Notes: a model not told the origin generated them from the letters alone. 14,396 bases of DNA from Fragilaria crotonensis (GCA_022925895.1 JAKSYS010000249.1:64001-78396); one strand, 5' to 3'; positions 1 through 10,100 are shown, counted from the first letter of the stretch. A program made the numbers and translations.

Positions 1-3000
1 AGTGTCCCTGTCAGACCCAGCGTGGTAAGGACCGGATAGCCTTCGATGCAACCCTCAGCCACGCGGTGACTGATGTCCCCCTTTCTAAGTATGGCCTTTG
101 CAAAGCCGCCACCGGCAAGTTTCCATCGCTTAAGCCACACCTCGTAGAAACCGTCCGCGGGGCGAAAGCGATTGACAACTCCAGGTCCAAACGAGGTAGA
201 GACTGCAGCACCATCTTTGTAATATTGTTCGAATAGGGGAAGGGGAGGTAGAGGTTTCTTCTCCTTCTCTCGAGTCGCGAACGAATCGCGTATCGTTTTC
301 GAGACCAGATTCCCCAAAGTTGAAAACAATGCATCGGATTTGGACCTCGCGCCTTTCCCCTTGCTCTCTCGCCATGCCTGTGCCGTGGAGAGTGTGCAAT
401 AAACAGTGGGATGGGTGCTGTTTGCAAGCTTCCAACCTGTCAGTGCGATTCCTATTGTAGAATGGATACCAGGGACCTTTCTCTGCGGGAGCGGTTTTAC
501 AACCCTTCCCTCCCCAAAGGGTGTCTTGATATGCGTTCCTTCTGCATAGGGAAATTCTAATGGCTTGGCCTTTTCTACTGAGCCGAAAGGTTCGAAGAGT
601 GATTGGAGAAGGGTTTTCGAAACGATCTCAACACTCCGCTCGTTCAGATAAGCACGTGCACCCCAGGTTTCAAGCTTCAACACAACAGTCTTGGTTTTCT
701 CACGGTGTTCTTCGACGACTCCTAGCCCGTAAGGAGTCTTGCAGCGATCTCCCGGTCTGAACAAATTCCTACGTTCCGGTGGCTTAGACAAACTCTTACG
801 TTCCTCCTCCGTCTTGGGAGCCCAGAAAGAAAAGAGGGGGCCAGCATCTTTCTTGACCTTCGGCATCAGCGGAGGTGTATACTTCGAGATCAGCCTCCCT
901 TGAATGCTAGCTATTGCTTTCAGATTTCTGGTCGAGACATGATGGTCTCGGTTTCCTTCCAAAGGGATGGTATTCGTCGACTTATTGTTATTCAGAGTGC
1001 TGGTGTCGATCGAAGCCTTGTCAGGACGCTTGTCCGGAGGGGTGAGTGCAGAGATTTGCGCCGCCGTGTCCAATGTTGTGCTTTGTGCACTTATAACATC
1101 CTCGTCATGTTCATCTGCTTCAACAACAGTCTGTAACGCACGATTTGAAGTTGAATCCGGCTTTCTGAGCGCTTTCCGCTTCTCTTCGGCAAGATGATCT
1201 TCCACCTGGATTGAAAGCGGTCGCCAGTCGAGCTCAACTTCATAAAGGTCATGAATAGGTTCGAACCCTTGTATTCTAGCAATACCATATGGAGTTCGTA
1301 CCTTCGCTCCAATGGACCAAAGTTGTTCAGCTTCAATCAGTGGCACCAACTCTTGTTGAATGGATGCCAAATAGTCATTCACCTGTTGCAGAGATTGATT
1401 CAGTTCCTGGCGCCGATCTGTTTTTTGTTTCATCGATGACCAATTTTTTGGCTCAATATGAACAAAATCTTGAACTGCCTCAATACATACTCGTCTCAAT
1501 CCGCTGACTCGCATCAACGGAGGGTCACACCTGACAGCATCAAGTGCCGCTTCAGGGTACGTTCGGAAGAAGCAAGGTTTGAACCCTTTCTCTCGCCAAC
1601 GATCCGGAGCGTAACCATGCGTCTTGGAGATGTCCTTGACAACATGAACGTAGAGCGCCTCGAACTCATACGGAAACGCGTCAAACATTAACTCACCGGC
1701 ACGTACATCCCCTTGTCCGTTGTCGCAGACAAATACGTGATGGTATTCTGGATAAATGTTGACATACCTGCTGAAATTATCAAACTTCTTGGCAGCAAGC
1801 GGCTCTAAATCATTTCTCATCATGTACTCGGTGCCGGATGCAAGATCGCCGGCCAGGAGCGAGGGTGTCGTATGTAACCCTTGGCGACCATCCGCTTTGA
1901 ATCTTAATTTCTCGAACTTAGCGAAGTTTATTTTCTCACTGACATCTTTGTACACATGAGGTCGAGCCGAAAGAAAGACCAAATTTCCCACTCGATTCTC
2001 CGGCCACTCAATAGGCCCTTGAGTACCGAGATCAAGCTCACGATAGAACGTCAAAACGCCCGGATAGACAACTTTTTCGCGTAGCGCTTGTCTATCCCGG
2101 CAGGGTACGATCCGCCACTCGAACACAGCGTGTCGTCAACGTCTGAGAGCACTTTTCTCCAGGATTGCAGTAACACTCGTTTCTTCTTCGTCCCCATCAA
2201 AAAGTGGTGCTGCTGGAGGGTCGCCTCCTTCCGAATGTGAGTCAAGATATCCTGTCGAGTCGTTTCCGATTTGATATCATCGTATATGAGCTTATTCATG
2301 CAAAAGTAATCGCCCTTTGCATCAGTTAAGGTTTTCAGGTCTGACAAGTCGTCCTGATGGGTGTTAAGAATGACATTGCGAACCCATGATTCAGCTCGAG
2401 GATTCGCTCGTAGTTTCATTAACTGGAGGGCGTGCAGCACAATGACACGAGACATTACTGTCAAAATCGGAAGACGATCCACTGCCAACATTTGAATCAA
2501 TTCGGTTCGGTGCCGACTGGCAAAATTTCGATGGTCTTTGATCTTGTAAAAGAGAAGGCCCAGTTTAACATGCGAGACAAGGTAATTCAGAGCCCGCGCA
2601 TCACACTCCTCGAAAATTGTTATTATCTCGCGCTCCTTGCTCATGACAAATCGTAGATTGATAAAGTTGTTGAGTGTTGATGGGATCAACAGCTGGTCAA
2701 TGTCTGCGAGACAGGCGTTTATACACATCAGTTGGTCTTCCACTGGAATCCCCAAGCTCTTCAGCGTTGTTAGTGACGAGGATGCCGTTCCAGTTCTCCG
2801 TATACTAACTTGGCTGTAAGGACAGCGGTCAGCAAACCTGCCATTCAAACACATGTGCCGACCCGAAGTTTGATCCCATCGAAATGAGAACTTACCGACT
2901 CATTTCCCGTCGATGCACCATACGATCCCAAATGTGCATCGCATATGTGACAAGGAGGACTGAAAAGAACCCCAACGATGGATTCCACTTGCCGAGCGCA

Positions 3001-3333
3001 ATCGGGGAATCATTGGCGAAGAACATGGCAGTAGAGAACAGCAGCGCAAAGATCGTCCAGAATTGATTTTCTCTTTCTTGCGCATGATGGACGCCATGCT
3101 CTTCGTAGGCCATGAACAAGTAAAGTGTATAGAGGAGTGATATTAGGCAGGAGCAGAAAATCGGGGCGTACGCAAAGAGAGCCAAGAGCATGAATACTGT
3201 GGACTTCAGAAGAAACGAGAATGAGCGACGGTGTAACGCGAAGAATTAATGATAATCAGGTCATCATTGTCTACGACGTTATACTTACAACCAGTAGCCC
3301 CAGCAGCATTAGCATTGCAGCAACACGATCCAT
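1..3333 (-). CDS. Membrane-anchored APP1/DUF2183-type phosphatidate phosphatase-like protein, 3' end outside window, one frame break
   Basis: Exons read 3333-3289, 3203-2896 and 2813 to beyond position 1. The joins keep frame (exon 1 ends in phase 0, exon 2 in phase 2). The start ATG at 3333-3331 sits in CACCATGG, and the frame upstream soon meets a stop. Residues 1-118 hold about four hydrophobic helices (near 5-27, 30-48, 62-79, 90-107), so the protein is probably an integral membrane protein. D342-V-D344-D345-T in a 'LSDVDDTLCSSGG' context is the DxDxT catalytic motif of the HAD-type APP1/DUF2183 family, whose yeast member dephosphorylates phosphatidate to diacylglycerol. At about residue 365 (bases 2072-2069) the frame shifts by one. 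The -1 frame then stays open for about 690 codons to the window edge and begins with 'VVYPGVLTFYREL', the expected family continuation. The C-terminal half carries four 'TPYG.G.V' modules. Domain call is strong; lipid substrate is inferred from the family. Confidence 0.82.
2069..2077 (-). other. Single-base frame break inside the phosphatase domain
   Basis: Coding sense reads GCG AAA AAG TTG TCT and soon reaches TGA at 2053-2051. One added G (AAG GTT GTC) would join the upstream 'DKRYAKK' to the downstream 'VVYPGVL'. The downstream frame has no stop over about 2,070 bases. The run is not a canonical -1 slippery heptamer (GAAAAAG), so an assembly error or a recent one-base deletion is more likely than programmed frameshifting. 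Confidence 0.7.
2814..2895 (-). other. Intron 2 of the APP1-like gene
   Basis: An 82-base segment has donor GTAAGT and acceptor CCTTACAG on the minus strand. The unspliced frame stops at once (CGG TAA). Splicing turns the split codon CG|C into arginine and continues as 'QVSIRRTG', so the phase is exact. Confidence 0.85.
3204..3288 (-). other. Intron 1 of the APP1-like gene
   Basis: The minus strand shows the donor GTAAGT directly after codon 15 and the acceptor TTCTGAAG before TCC ACA GTA. Removing the 85 bases joins two open stretches in phase 0 and extends one hydrophobic segment without a break. Read unspliced, the first exon runs into a stop within the intron. Confidence 0.8.
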
Positions 3334-3870
3334 GGTGTCAACGTCGGCGTTGCGATACTTGGGGAGGTTTACGCTTTGAGTTTAAGTCGGAAGAGCAATT
3401 GTTAGGTTGCAAAGAGAAGAAGCCATGAACCAGTCCAACCTTCCCACGAACGAATATGTTAAAAGCTCAACTTTCCGGATGAAAACCAGAATACGCAAAA
3501 CCAAACACCAACCAGACAAGTTGAACACAATAATTGACTCCCGCTTCTTACCTGGAGAGATAGCTACGTGCGCGGCTGGTGATATAGAAAGCGACGGCAG
3601 GATCATGGAGATTGGAGTCGCTTTTCCAACAATCAAGACGCCAACAACCGGTAGAAGGAATCAGCAGCGAAGCAACCTTGAAGTCGCCCACATACGAATG
3701 ACAAGAACTTAATGACAAGGCTGTTTCCTCAAGAGCACATCATCCTCTCATCGCACTTTCTGAACCACGTTTTCCACGTACTAGTACTGTATTATCCAGA
3801 ACGGGCACGCGTACATATCCGTACACCGTTTATACCAAGACGAGTATAGCCCCGTACCCAGTACTGAGAT

Positions 3871-3884
3871 GCTACCGGTAGTAG
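3871..3884. repeat. Direct repeat copy 1, GCTACCGGTAGTAG
   Basis: An exact 14-base match to 4323-4336, 452 bases away. It contains the perfect palindrome CTACCGGTAG. Confidence 0.6.
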
Positions 3885-3955
3885 CCCTAAATGCTAAACA
3901 TGTCCCCCATCATATGTGAATCCTCCTTCATGTATATTGATTTTACATATAATGT

Positions 3956-3963
3956 TGACGTCA
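3956..3963. promoter_or_regulatory. TGACGTCA (CRE-like) palindrome
   Basis: A perfect 8-base CRE palindrome. In diatoms, bZIP and aureochrome factors bind TGACGT-type sites and CO2/cAMP-responsive elements contain this core. It lies more than 600 bases from either flanking start codon, so a role here is only a possibility. Confidence 0.25.
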
Positions 3964-4048
3964 TCGACCGGGATCACAATTCACAAGCCGGGATATGACA
4001 GAAATCCGTTGGAAGTTGGAATATCTTTCGACATGTACGTAAGTTGTC

Positions 4049-4112
4049 GTACAAGTACCAGGTACTACCGCTGGTACTGGTATTACGTAGTTCCTGTACG
4101 TAGTACTTGTAC
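4049..4112. repeat. Inverted repeat GTACAAGTAC / GTACTTGTAC
   Basis: Two perfect 10-base arms at 4049-4058 and 4103-4112 enclose a 44-base loop. The loop itself holds further GGTAC-centred palindromic pieces. This could form a hairpin in DNA or RNA; no function is recognised. Confidence 0.6.
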
Positions 4113-4192
4113 TCTGAGGCTGCATAGTGCTATACGATATATCTCATATCTCCGATCCTTCGAGAACTGAGCACCAGAGACGAGAATTTCAA

Positions 4193-4427
4193 ACCCAGCC
4201 CACCCAAACCCAGGGCCCACCCAAACCCATTGGGTTAAGGGTGGGTTTTGGGTGAGCTCAGGATTTCATGGGTGGGTCTGGGTGGGCCGGCAAATCATAG
4301 CAAAAAATGACTGTAGATGTTTGCTACCGGTAGTAGTAGAGCCATCTAGTCCAGTACTAACTACTGGGTTTGGGTGGGTTTGGGTAGGTCTTGGTAGATC
4401 GTATGGGTTCTGGGTGGGTTTGGGCTG
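4193..4427. repeat. C-rich then G-rich 'CCCACCCAAACCC / GGGTTTGGGTGGG' region
   Basis: The stretch 4193-4230 is C-rich (CCCACCCAAACCC twice). It is followed by G-rich tracts at 4231-4254, 4269-4290, 4366-4388 and 4403-4427 made of GGGTGGG and GGGTTTGGG. The C-rich and G-rich parts are inverted copies, and the G tracts meet the pattern for G-quadruplexes. It is not the TTAGGG telomere repeat typical of diatoms. An open frame runs through it but is low-complexity and unsupported. Confidence 0.7.
4323..4336. repeat. Direct repeat copy 2, GCTACCGGTAGTAG
   Basis: Second exact copy of the 14-base palindrome-containing repeat at 3871-3884. Together the copies bracket the inverted repeat and the C-rich/G-rich tracts, which could mark a short non-autonomous insertion. 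No target-site duplication was identified. Confidence 0.6.
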
Positions 4428-4612
4428 GTACTTCCGTGAGCGTAGCTTTACGTGGGTACCCATGGGTTTGATATTTTCAGAAATTCCCGTCTCTGCTGAG
4501 CACTATGATACAGGATACAGTATTGCGGATCCAAGTACTATCATACAGTACCGAGTGACTGGTACTCCCGAAGTACTGGAGTACGTCATTGAACTTCTAA
4601 ACGTTTGGCACC

Positions 4613-5608
4613 ATGGCGTTTCGATGGTTCACTTTCGTTGCGGTCCTCCTCTTTTGGGTCCATTCCAATGCTTTGTCCACGCCACAGTCCATCAAGCCTC
4701 GCGGCAGTGCGGCTACACCTCTGAACAAACAAAAGGTTGCGATCATGGGTGCTGGTGGATATCTTGGTGCTTGTGTCTTTGGATTTTTACAACGCGCCTC
4801 TGGGCTTTACGGGACGGGCATTGGCGGAGCGGCCAGTCCTCGGAATCTATGTGCCACATTCTTGGGAAGTCAAGCGATGAATAAGGTCTTGGGAAAGAAT
4901 TTTTGTCTCGCGTATGCGGGGGAACAACACGTCAAGTTGACCGACATGACGAGTGTGGATGCTATTGCAGCGAGATTAGATGGATACTCGGCGGTGGTTA
5001 TGGGAACCATGTATCGACTGGAGCAACGCCCCATCACGAGTGGAACCTATGAGAAGGGACCCAACGACAAAACTTTGGAATTCTACCTGGATGAATCGAG
5101 GCGAGGTGATACTGTTGGTCCACAGACCTTTGAGATGGAAACTCACCTACGAATTTTTGAAAACACGTTGGATGCCTGTCGGCGAGTTGGAGTTCGACAT
5201 GCAGTGGTCCTGGAAACATCCCAAACAGAAGATTCGGCACAATTCTTGTCGCTACTTAGAGCATCTGGGGTGCCATGTACGTACATAAGGTGCACAGGAG
5301 AATTGACGGACTACCCCGATCACACCTTTTGGAAAGGTATTCAGGGTGAGTTGTCAATCGAAGCTCGCAAATTGGAAGACGCCGAAGTTTCAAGAAGAAA
5401 ATCTAGTGGATATCCAATCTACAGAGAAGACCTGGCGGCTTTAATCTGTCAATCTCTACAATCGTTGCCTTGGACAACCAGCCGGTGCCTCATTGTAGGG
5501 AGCAAGGGAGATTTAGGGGGTGCAATCCAGGTAGCAAAGGGACGTCAGGATCGTGAATGGTGCGCTAATTCTCAACTGCTCACTCAAAAGCTTGTTGGTA
5601 TCGAGTAG
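4613..5608 (+). CDS. Rossmann-fold NAD(P)-binding protein (atypical SDR/NmrA-like) with N-terminal signal peptide
   Basis: An intact single exon of 331 residues. The start ATG lies in ACCATGG, and an upstream frame that overlaps this region lacks any domain. Residues 1-21 form a hydrophobic signal peptide ending 'HSNALS', so the protein enters the secretory route. A plastid destination is possible, but the usual diatom F at the cleavage motif is absent. Residues 41-59 read as a beta strand followed by the glycine motif G46-A-G-G-Y-L-G52, the dinucleotide-binding turn of extended/atypical SDR proteins. A second strand ends in 'YSAVVMGT' and a later one in 'HAVVLETS', as expected for the fold. 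No YxxxK catalytic pair is obvious, so the protein may be a regulatory or isomerase-like member. It is convergent with the next gene, 87 bases away. Substrate unknown. Confidence 0.82.
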   Translation: MAFRWFTFVAVLLFWVHSNALSTPQSIKPRGSAATPLNKQKVAIMGAGGYLGACVFGFLQRASGLYGTGIGGAASPRNLCATFLGSQAMNKVLGKNFCLAYAGEQHVKLTDMTSVDAIAARLDGYSAVVMGTMYRLEQRPITSGTYEKGPNDKTLEFYLDESRRGDTVGPQTFEMETHLRIFENTLDACRRVGVRHAVVLETSQTEDSAQFLSLLRASGVPCTYIRCTGELTDYPDHTFWKGIQGELSIEARKLEDAEVSRRKSSGYPIYREDLAALICQSLQSLPWTTSRCLIVGSKGDLGGAIQVAKGRQDREWCANSQLLTQKLVGIE

Positions 5609-5695
5609 GAAGCTTAAGTCCTAACACGTCCCCATGGTTCACGAATGTCGCCACTCTTTTCTCAAAGATCGTACACCCAACTTTCTCCTGTCGCC

Positions 5696-6589
5696 TTACC
5701 ACCGCGAGGGGTAGTCTCCCGATTGGTAGCTGAATGTCAAAGGGTCGAAGTTTTGATAGCCAATATTCCCAAAAACCACCCATTTGGGAGTCTTCGCCAA
5801 GGCCTGACGTGAGGATGTTCTAAGGGCCCTCTTCTCGTGTTCTTCGCCGTGATGCCTGTATTCCTTGTACACAGCTGGTGGATCGTACACATACTTGATT
5901 TGCCACACTTGATCAAAGCTTCTCGCCGGATAATGGGACGGAGCATCCTTCCAACCGAGGGCATGCGCGAGCTCCGGCATGTGCGAGTGCTTCCAAGCGA
6001 AAACCGTCAGCTTTCCACACAGGTTCCCGGAACGCAGTTCATCATAAATTTCCTCAGCAGCCCGTTGCGTATGCATTGTACTGTACTTGGAATTAATCTC
6101 CACGCCAATTTTCGATGCTAACGGCTCCAGTACTTCAATTTCCCGGTAATTCTTGTGTCCTTTCCGACCTCCCGTAAGTGCATACAGCTTCGATGGGATC
6201 GGCCAACGTGTACCGAATAGATTTGCCAAGTGATATGCTCTTTGAAAGCCCTCATACGAGCAGTGTCTATTCCTTTCTTGATCCGTTGTTAGTGGTCCGT
6301 CTTTATCACAGTGTCGGATCAACATGATTGTCGACTCGCAGCCTTGGGCAGCGCTCGTGGGCTTGGAGTTGAGGTTGATGGGAACATTGCGTGAAAGTCC
6401 CATTAGCACTCCATACGCCTGTACGATCACGCCGCTATGTGGCTTGCTGCGAATGACAAGAAATACGACTCCAAGCGCGAGTATCACTACGAAGGCAATT
6501 GCTAGATTCCTCATTTGCGCGTGCCGATTGTTGGACCGGCTGGCATAATTCAGCAGACTTGTCGTCTCCGATGTTTGGTATGATATCAT
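5696..6589 (-). CDS. Histidine phosphatase superfamily protein with one N-terminal membrane helix
   Basis: An intact frame of 297 residues. The start is the ATG at 6589-6587 in AAAATGA; the frame also runs further upstream, but without another ATG. Residues 28-47 are a single hydrophobic helix after a short basic segment (RSNNRHAQMR), which suggests a signal-anchored type II membrane protein with the catalytic domain in the lumen or outside. The catalytic loop reads 'MLIRHCDKDG' with R92 and H93; the usual RHG third residue is Cys here. A second motif, 'WKHSHMPELAHALG', with H201 and H203, is placed where the family's second catalytic histidine occurs. These features fit the phosphoglycerate-mutase-like/acid-phosphatase fold. 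The true substrate cannot be told. The gene is tail-to-tail with the Rossmann-fold gene, leaving 87 bases for both 3' ends. Confidence 0.8.
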   Translation of the reverse strand: MISYQTSETTSLLNYASRSNNRHAQMRNLAIAFVVILALGVVFLVIRSKPHSGVIVQAYGVLMGLSRNVPINLNSKPTSAAQGCESTIMLIRHCDKDGPLTTDQERNRHCSYEGFQRAYHLANLFGTRWPIPSKLYALTGGRKGHKNYREIEVLEPLASKIGVEINSKYSTMHTQRAAEEIYDELRSGNLCGKLTVFAWKHSHMPELAHALGWKDAPSHYPARSFDQVWQIKYVYDPPAVYKEYRHHGEEHEKRALRTSSRQALAKTPKWVVFGNIGYQNFDPLTFSYQSGDYPSRW

Positions 6590-7102
6590 TTTGGTTGCGC
6601 AATTCAAAACGCAAGCGGATGTTTGGCGTCGCAATGGGAATCCACAGGGATGTCGAGGTGGGACAGTCGTTTGGATTGTTCTCGGAATCTGTTCTTGTGT
6701 GGTCTTGAGTTGTGAGTTGTGAGTACTCTGCGTGTACTCGGAGTAGGTCTAACATAGAAAGGTCGGTTGAGATTTTGATTTTGGTCGTCATCATCAGATT
6801 GCAATTTCGTTGGCACGGCGTGCGCTAATGTCGCTCACACTCGGTCGACGGAAGCGATTAGAATGCAAGGAAATGACGTCAACATTTTTGTCGCAGAATT
6901 TGACTTTTTGGAATCTTCATTTTTTCGCTTCAACAGGAGCCATTTTTCAAGCAACCTTAGTCAAAACTTCGTCATGGATAAGGAACATAAATCTGCCCGA
7001 CATTTGTTTGAACAGTAATAAAAATATTCGTCTGTTAATGTGATTATAACATTGAATACCCACAACATTTCCGCCACAATTTTACCACTGATTCAACCTT
7101 TT
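6590..7102. other. Intergenic region between the last intact gene and the MULE remnant
   Basis: No supported gene is seen. It should contain the promoter and 5' UTR of the minus-strand phosphatase gene. Around 6709-6750 there are short tandem GAGTTGTGAGTT and GTACTCGGAGTA pieces. Near 6824, CTAATGTCGC resembles the arm of the downstream hairpin array, but the match is too short to call a terminal inverted repeat. Confidence 0.5.
6874..6881. promoter_or_regulatory. TGACGTCA (CRE-like) palindrome
   Basis: Second perfect CRE palindrome of the window, about 285 bases upstream of the phosphatase start codon on the minus strand. A regulatory role is plausible from diatom bZIP/aureochrome sites but untested. 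Confidence 0.3.
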
Positions 7103-10100
7103 ATGGTCCACACCATGGTTCGTTTGTTTTCGTTGCTTCAATCCGTGTTGCTTTCCCAAAATACTCTTCGATGCTCACACGATGCTCTCTCCATTCGTTT
7201 TCCTGCCTTTAGGATCCAGACAAGTTAGTCGTTTCCCCTACAAAGCCTGTGGATGCTTTTTTAACTGCTTTCAAGACTGCAACGTGGATTGGGTCGCTCC
7301 CATTCAATGGACACCTTTGCTTACCTTCCGAAGATTTCTGTGCCTCATCGGAAACGAAGCACGACCTGTTCGAGTACACTACTAGTTCCCTATACAAAGG
7401 CCCCATGAAGTTTATTGTGCGCTTCAGTCCATTGCTGTACCCTACTGTGGGAGGATTCGGCAAGGATGCTGGAGGCCAAAAACTTATCACTGATTTGTGC
7501 CAAGCCGCCAGATCTCATGGTAACTGTGCTCTGATATCTAATGGAAGTAGTGCTAAAGCCTGCAAGGACCAACGTGTTTTGTTGTGCAGTAACGGCCGAA
7601 AGTATCATCAGCATTTGGATGGTGCCCAAGCCGATGCTTATCGTGTGACAACCTATATTGGTGACAAAAAAAACTCTCGTGGTTCCAATAACTCAGGAAA
7701 GGCATTGCGACGACGTAATTGCACGCAACGCGATACAAGGTGCACTTGTTCTGCCAAAATTGTCATCCGACTGGACCAGTACAGCTTTCATCTAGTCTGT
7801 GGGGTTGGAGACAACCAGCATAGGGTCACACCCACATCATGTAACGAGATAACCAATCGCAAACGTTTTCTGGACGCCCCAACCCTGGAAAATGCAGCTG
7901 CAATGGCTGCTGCCAATATCCTGCCCTCACAAGCTGCATTGTTCACGAAGCAGTACTGGTGAGCTGTTTACACGCGGACAGATGGCTTATGTTCAAGGTT
8001 TCTCCCGAATGGCACAAGATTTAATGGATTCGTCACCTCAGGGTGCTGCACTACCCTCTGACATGTCACCGTCAGACAGTATGCTGAATTATCTCCAAAA
8101 ATTGGCGCATCATTTGTCTGTCTGTATCATAACGGGAATACGAAAGAAATTCGTGGTCAAAATCGCAAGGCGGCACAAACTGAAGGCAATCCTGTTGATG
8201 ATGGGGTTAATCTAACCAGCCTTTCCATGGTGACCACAATGGGCGCCCAACCCATAAGTCTGTACCTCTGGAGGTCACAGAGACAGCCGATTTCAAGGAA
8301 TATGCCCAGAGAAGTAGGCACGCAGTTGGAGCAAGGGACGACCAGGACATTCTTATTGCATGTTGCTGGGTGTTGCCAGATGGTAGACGTCTCTTTCAAG
8401 CCTTTCCAGAAGTCGTTTGCATTGATGGGACACATGAGACAAACAATGAAAGCAGACCCTTGCTTACACTTTCGGTCAAGGATTCGGACGGAAATGTGAT
8501 GGTAGTGGTCAGATGCTTTGCCCCAAATGAAAGATCTTGGTTGTTCCGTTGGTTATTCCAAGAAGCACTTCCTGTGCTCTTAGGTACTCAAACATTGCGG
8601 TTGGTTAAGCTTGTCATGACAGATGGCGACTCCCAAGAAATGGCGCAGGTCGACTACGCAATTGTGACATATTTTGTCAACGCAGTTCGTAGTCGCTGTG
8701 GATGGCATCTTGTTCATCAAGGCTGGAGACGAGAATGCAGAGGTTTAGGCTTTCGCAAGGGCAAGAGAGATTCTGCAAGAAGTCAGGTGAGAGTAATTCA
8801 AAACTGGCTATATAGCTGGATGCGCCCGGGGTAGACTCGAAAGAAGAATATGAAGTGTAAGTCACACTATTTTGGTCTCCACATGTATGTCGTTGACTGT
8901 ACCTAACATGATCACTGTGACTACAGAAGTAAGGCCCTATTAATTACTTATTTGAAGTCAGATGTTGTGAAGGCCATTTTCAGCGATGATGGTGGAAAAA
9001 CTGTTGGACTTCATCCGTGGTTGTATCATCCCACATGAGCAAAGTTATTGTTTCTACTTGCGGAAGGGCATTAGGCACTTTGAGACCACCGAACTCTGGT
9101 CATGAAGGGACCAATCACGCCATCAAATCTGGTCCTTCCCGTGTACTTCCACAGCATGCAATTGACAAATCGGCCAAAATTCAGCTGGATATGGATTGTA
9201 ACAAGTTCGACCTCTATCGTCGTCATCTAGCTACCGCGTTGCTTGGAAGAGCAACATGGAGTACCTCCTGACTGTGAACGACATTACTCTCCCAGCAGAA
9301 TTCATGTTGAAATTTGCTATTCGGGGTGCGAGAACTATGCATCTTGGAGAACAAGCAAAGACAGTGGCTTGTTGTCAGGTCTGTTGAAGGGAGGTGCATT
9401 CATTGGTACCCCGTTTTCATAGAGTGTACACCGTTTCTTTGCATTCTTTCCAGGATCGAGGCTGTCTCCTATGTGACTGCAAATACTTTGAATGCAATGG
9501 CATGGTCTGCCAGCATTTGGTACATGTAAAGATGTACTATGCCGCCAAGTCCATGATCACTCACCACGACATTTCAGTACGTTGGTGGAAAGCGTATCAC
9601 TTTGCAATGAAGAACGTCCATGATTGCTCATCCACTGAGGCCGACATAAAGAGAGTTGGACTCACTTAGGCAAAATGAGTGCCAAGGACCTACCTTCTCA
9701 GAAAAGACTTATGACCACACAGTTTCATCATTTCGTCGCGTGTATCAATTTGGACAGAATTCGAACGATACATTTCGGAACAACAGAGCGCTGCCTAGCA
9801 TTACTTTTCAAAAAGACTCCGTAATCAACCGGGTAATAAACTACTCACGGGATGAGGTGATGGTTGCCCTAAGCACAGTTCAACAAATGTTCCCATGTCC
9901 ATGTCCCAAGAAGTTCATTTGCAGCATGAATTGTGTGATGACTGTTATGATGGTGGCAGTGGTGACGATTACCAGGACGATGATGACGATGATGCCTGGC
10001 TCATTGAATCAAAGTGGAAAGTGATTGTATTGACTTTGGATCACGTGTTCACCACCAGGACGAGTTCCCAGATTCCTTGTTCTACAATCCATACGACATG

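Larger units (their letters stand above)
3334..4192. other. Intergenic region upstream of the APP1-like gene
   Basis: No convincing gene is seen. Short open frames here overlap on both strands and have no recognisable motif. The part nearest 3333 probably holds the promoter and 5' UTR of the minus-strand gene; a CAG|GTAAGA donor-like site near 3550 on the minus strand could be a 5'-UTR intron, but this is unproven. From about 3775 the sequence fills with GTAC and AGTACT palindromes. Confidence 0.5.

Noticed and set aside
11-435. Two minus-strand open frames of 138 and 101 residues at the left edge
   Set aside because: They are out-of-frame shadows of the long open frame of the APP1-like gene, which has family-like repeats here.
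2069-2078. Programmed -1 ribosomal frameshift site
   Set aside because: GAAAAAG does not fit X XXY YYZ at the first position, and no strong downstream stem was identified; a missing base is more likely.
3382-3712. Overlapping open frames on both strands upstream of the APP1-like gene
   Set aside because: They have no recognisable motif, lie in the likely promoter/5' UTR, and mutually overlap; chance frames are the simplest reading.
4193-4427. Interstitial telomere
   Set aside because: The unit is GGGTTTGGGTGGG with inverted copies, not a regular TTAGGG or TTTAGGG array.
4252-4884. A 210-residue open frame through the G-rich repeat
   Set aside because: Its N-terminal half is low-complexity Gly/Trp/Val from GGGTTTGGGTGGG, and its second half overlaps the well-supported Rossmann-fold gene in another frame.
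6820-6860. Possible left terminal inverted repeat matching the hairpin array
   Set aside because: Only CTAATGTCGC and a nearby GTCGAC match. This is too short and too loosely spaced to define a MULE end.
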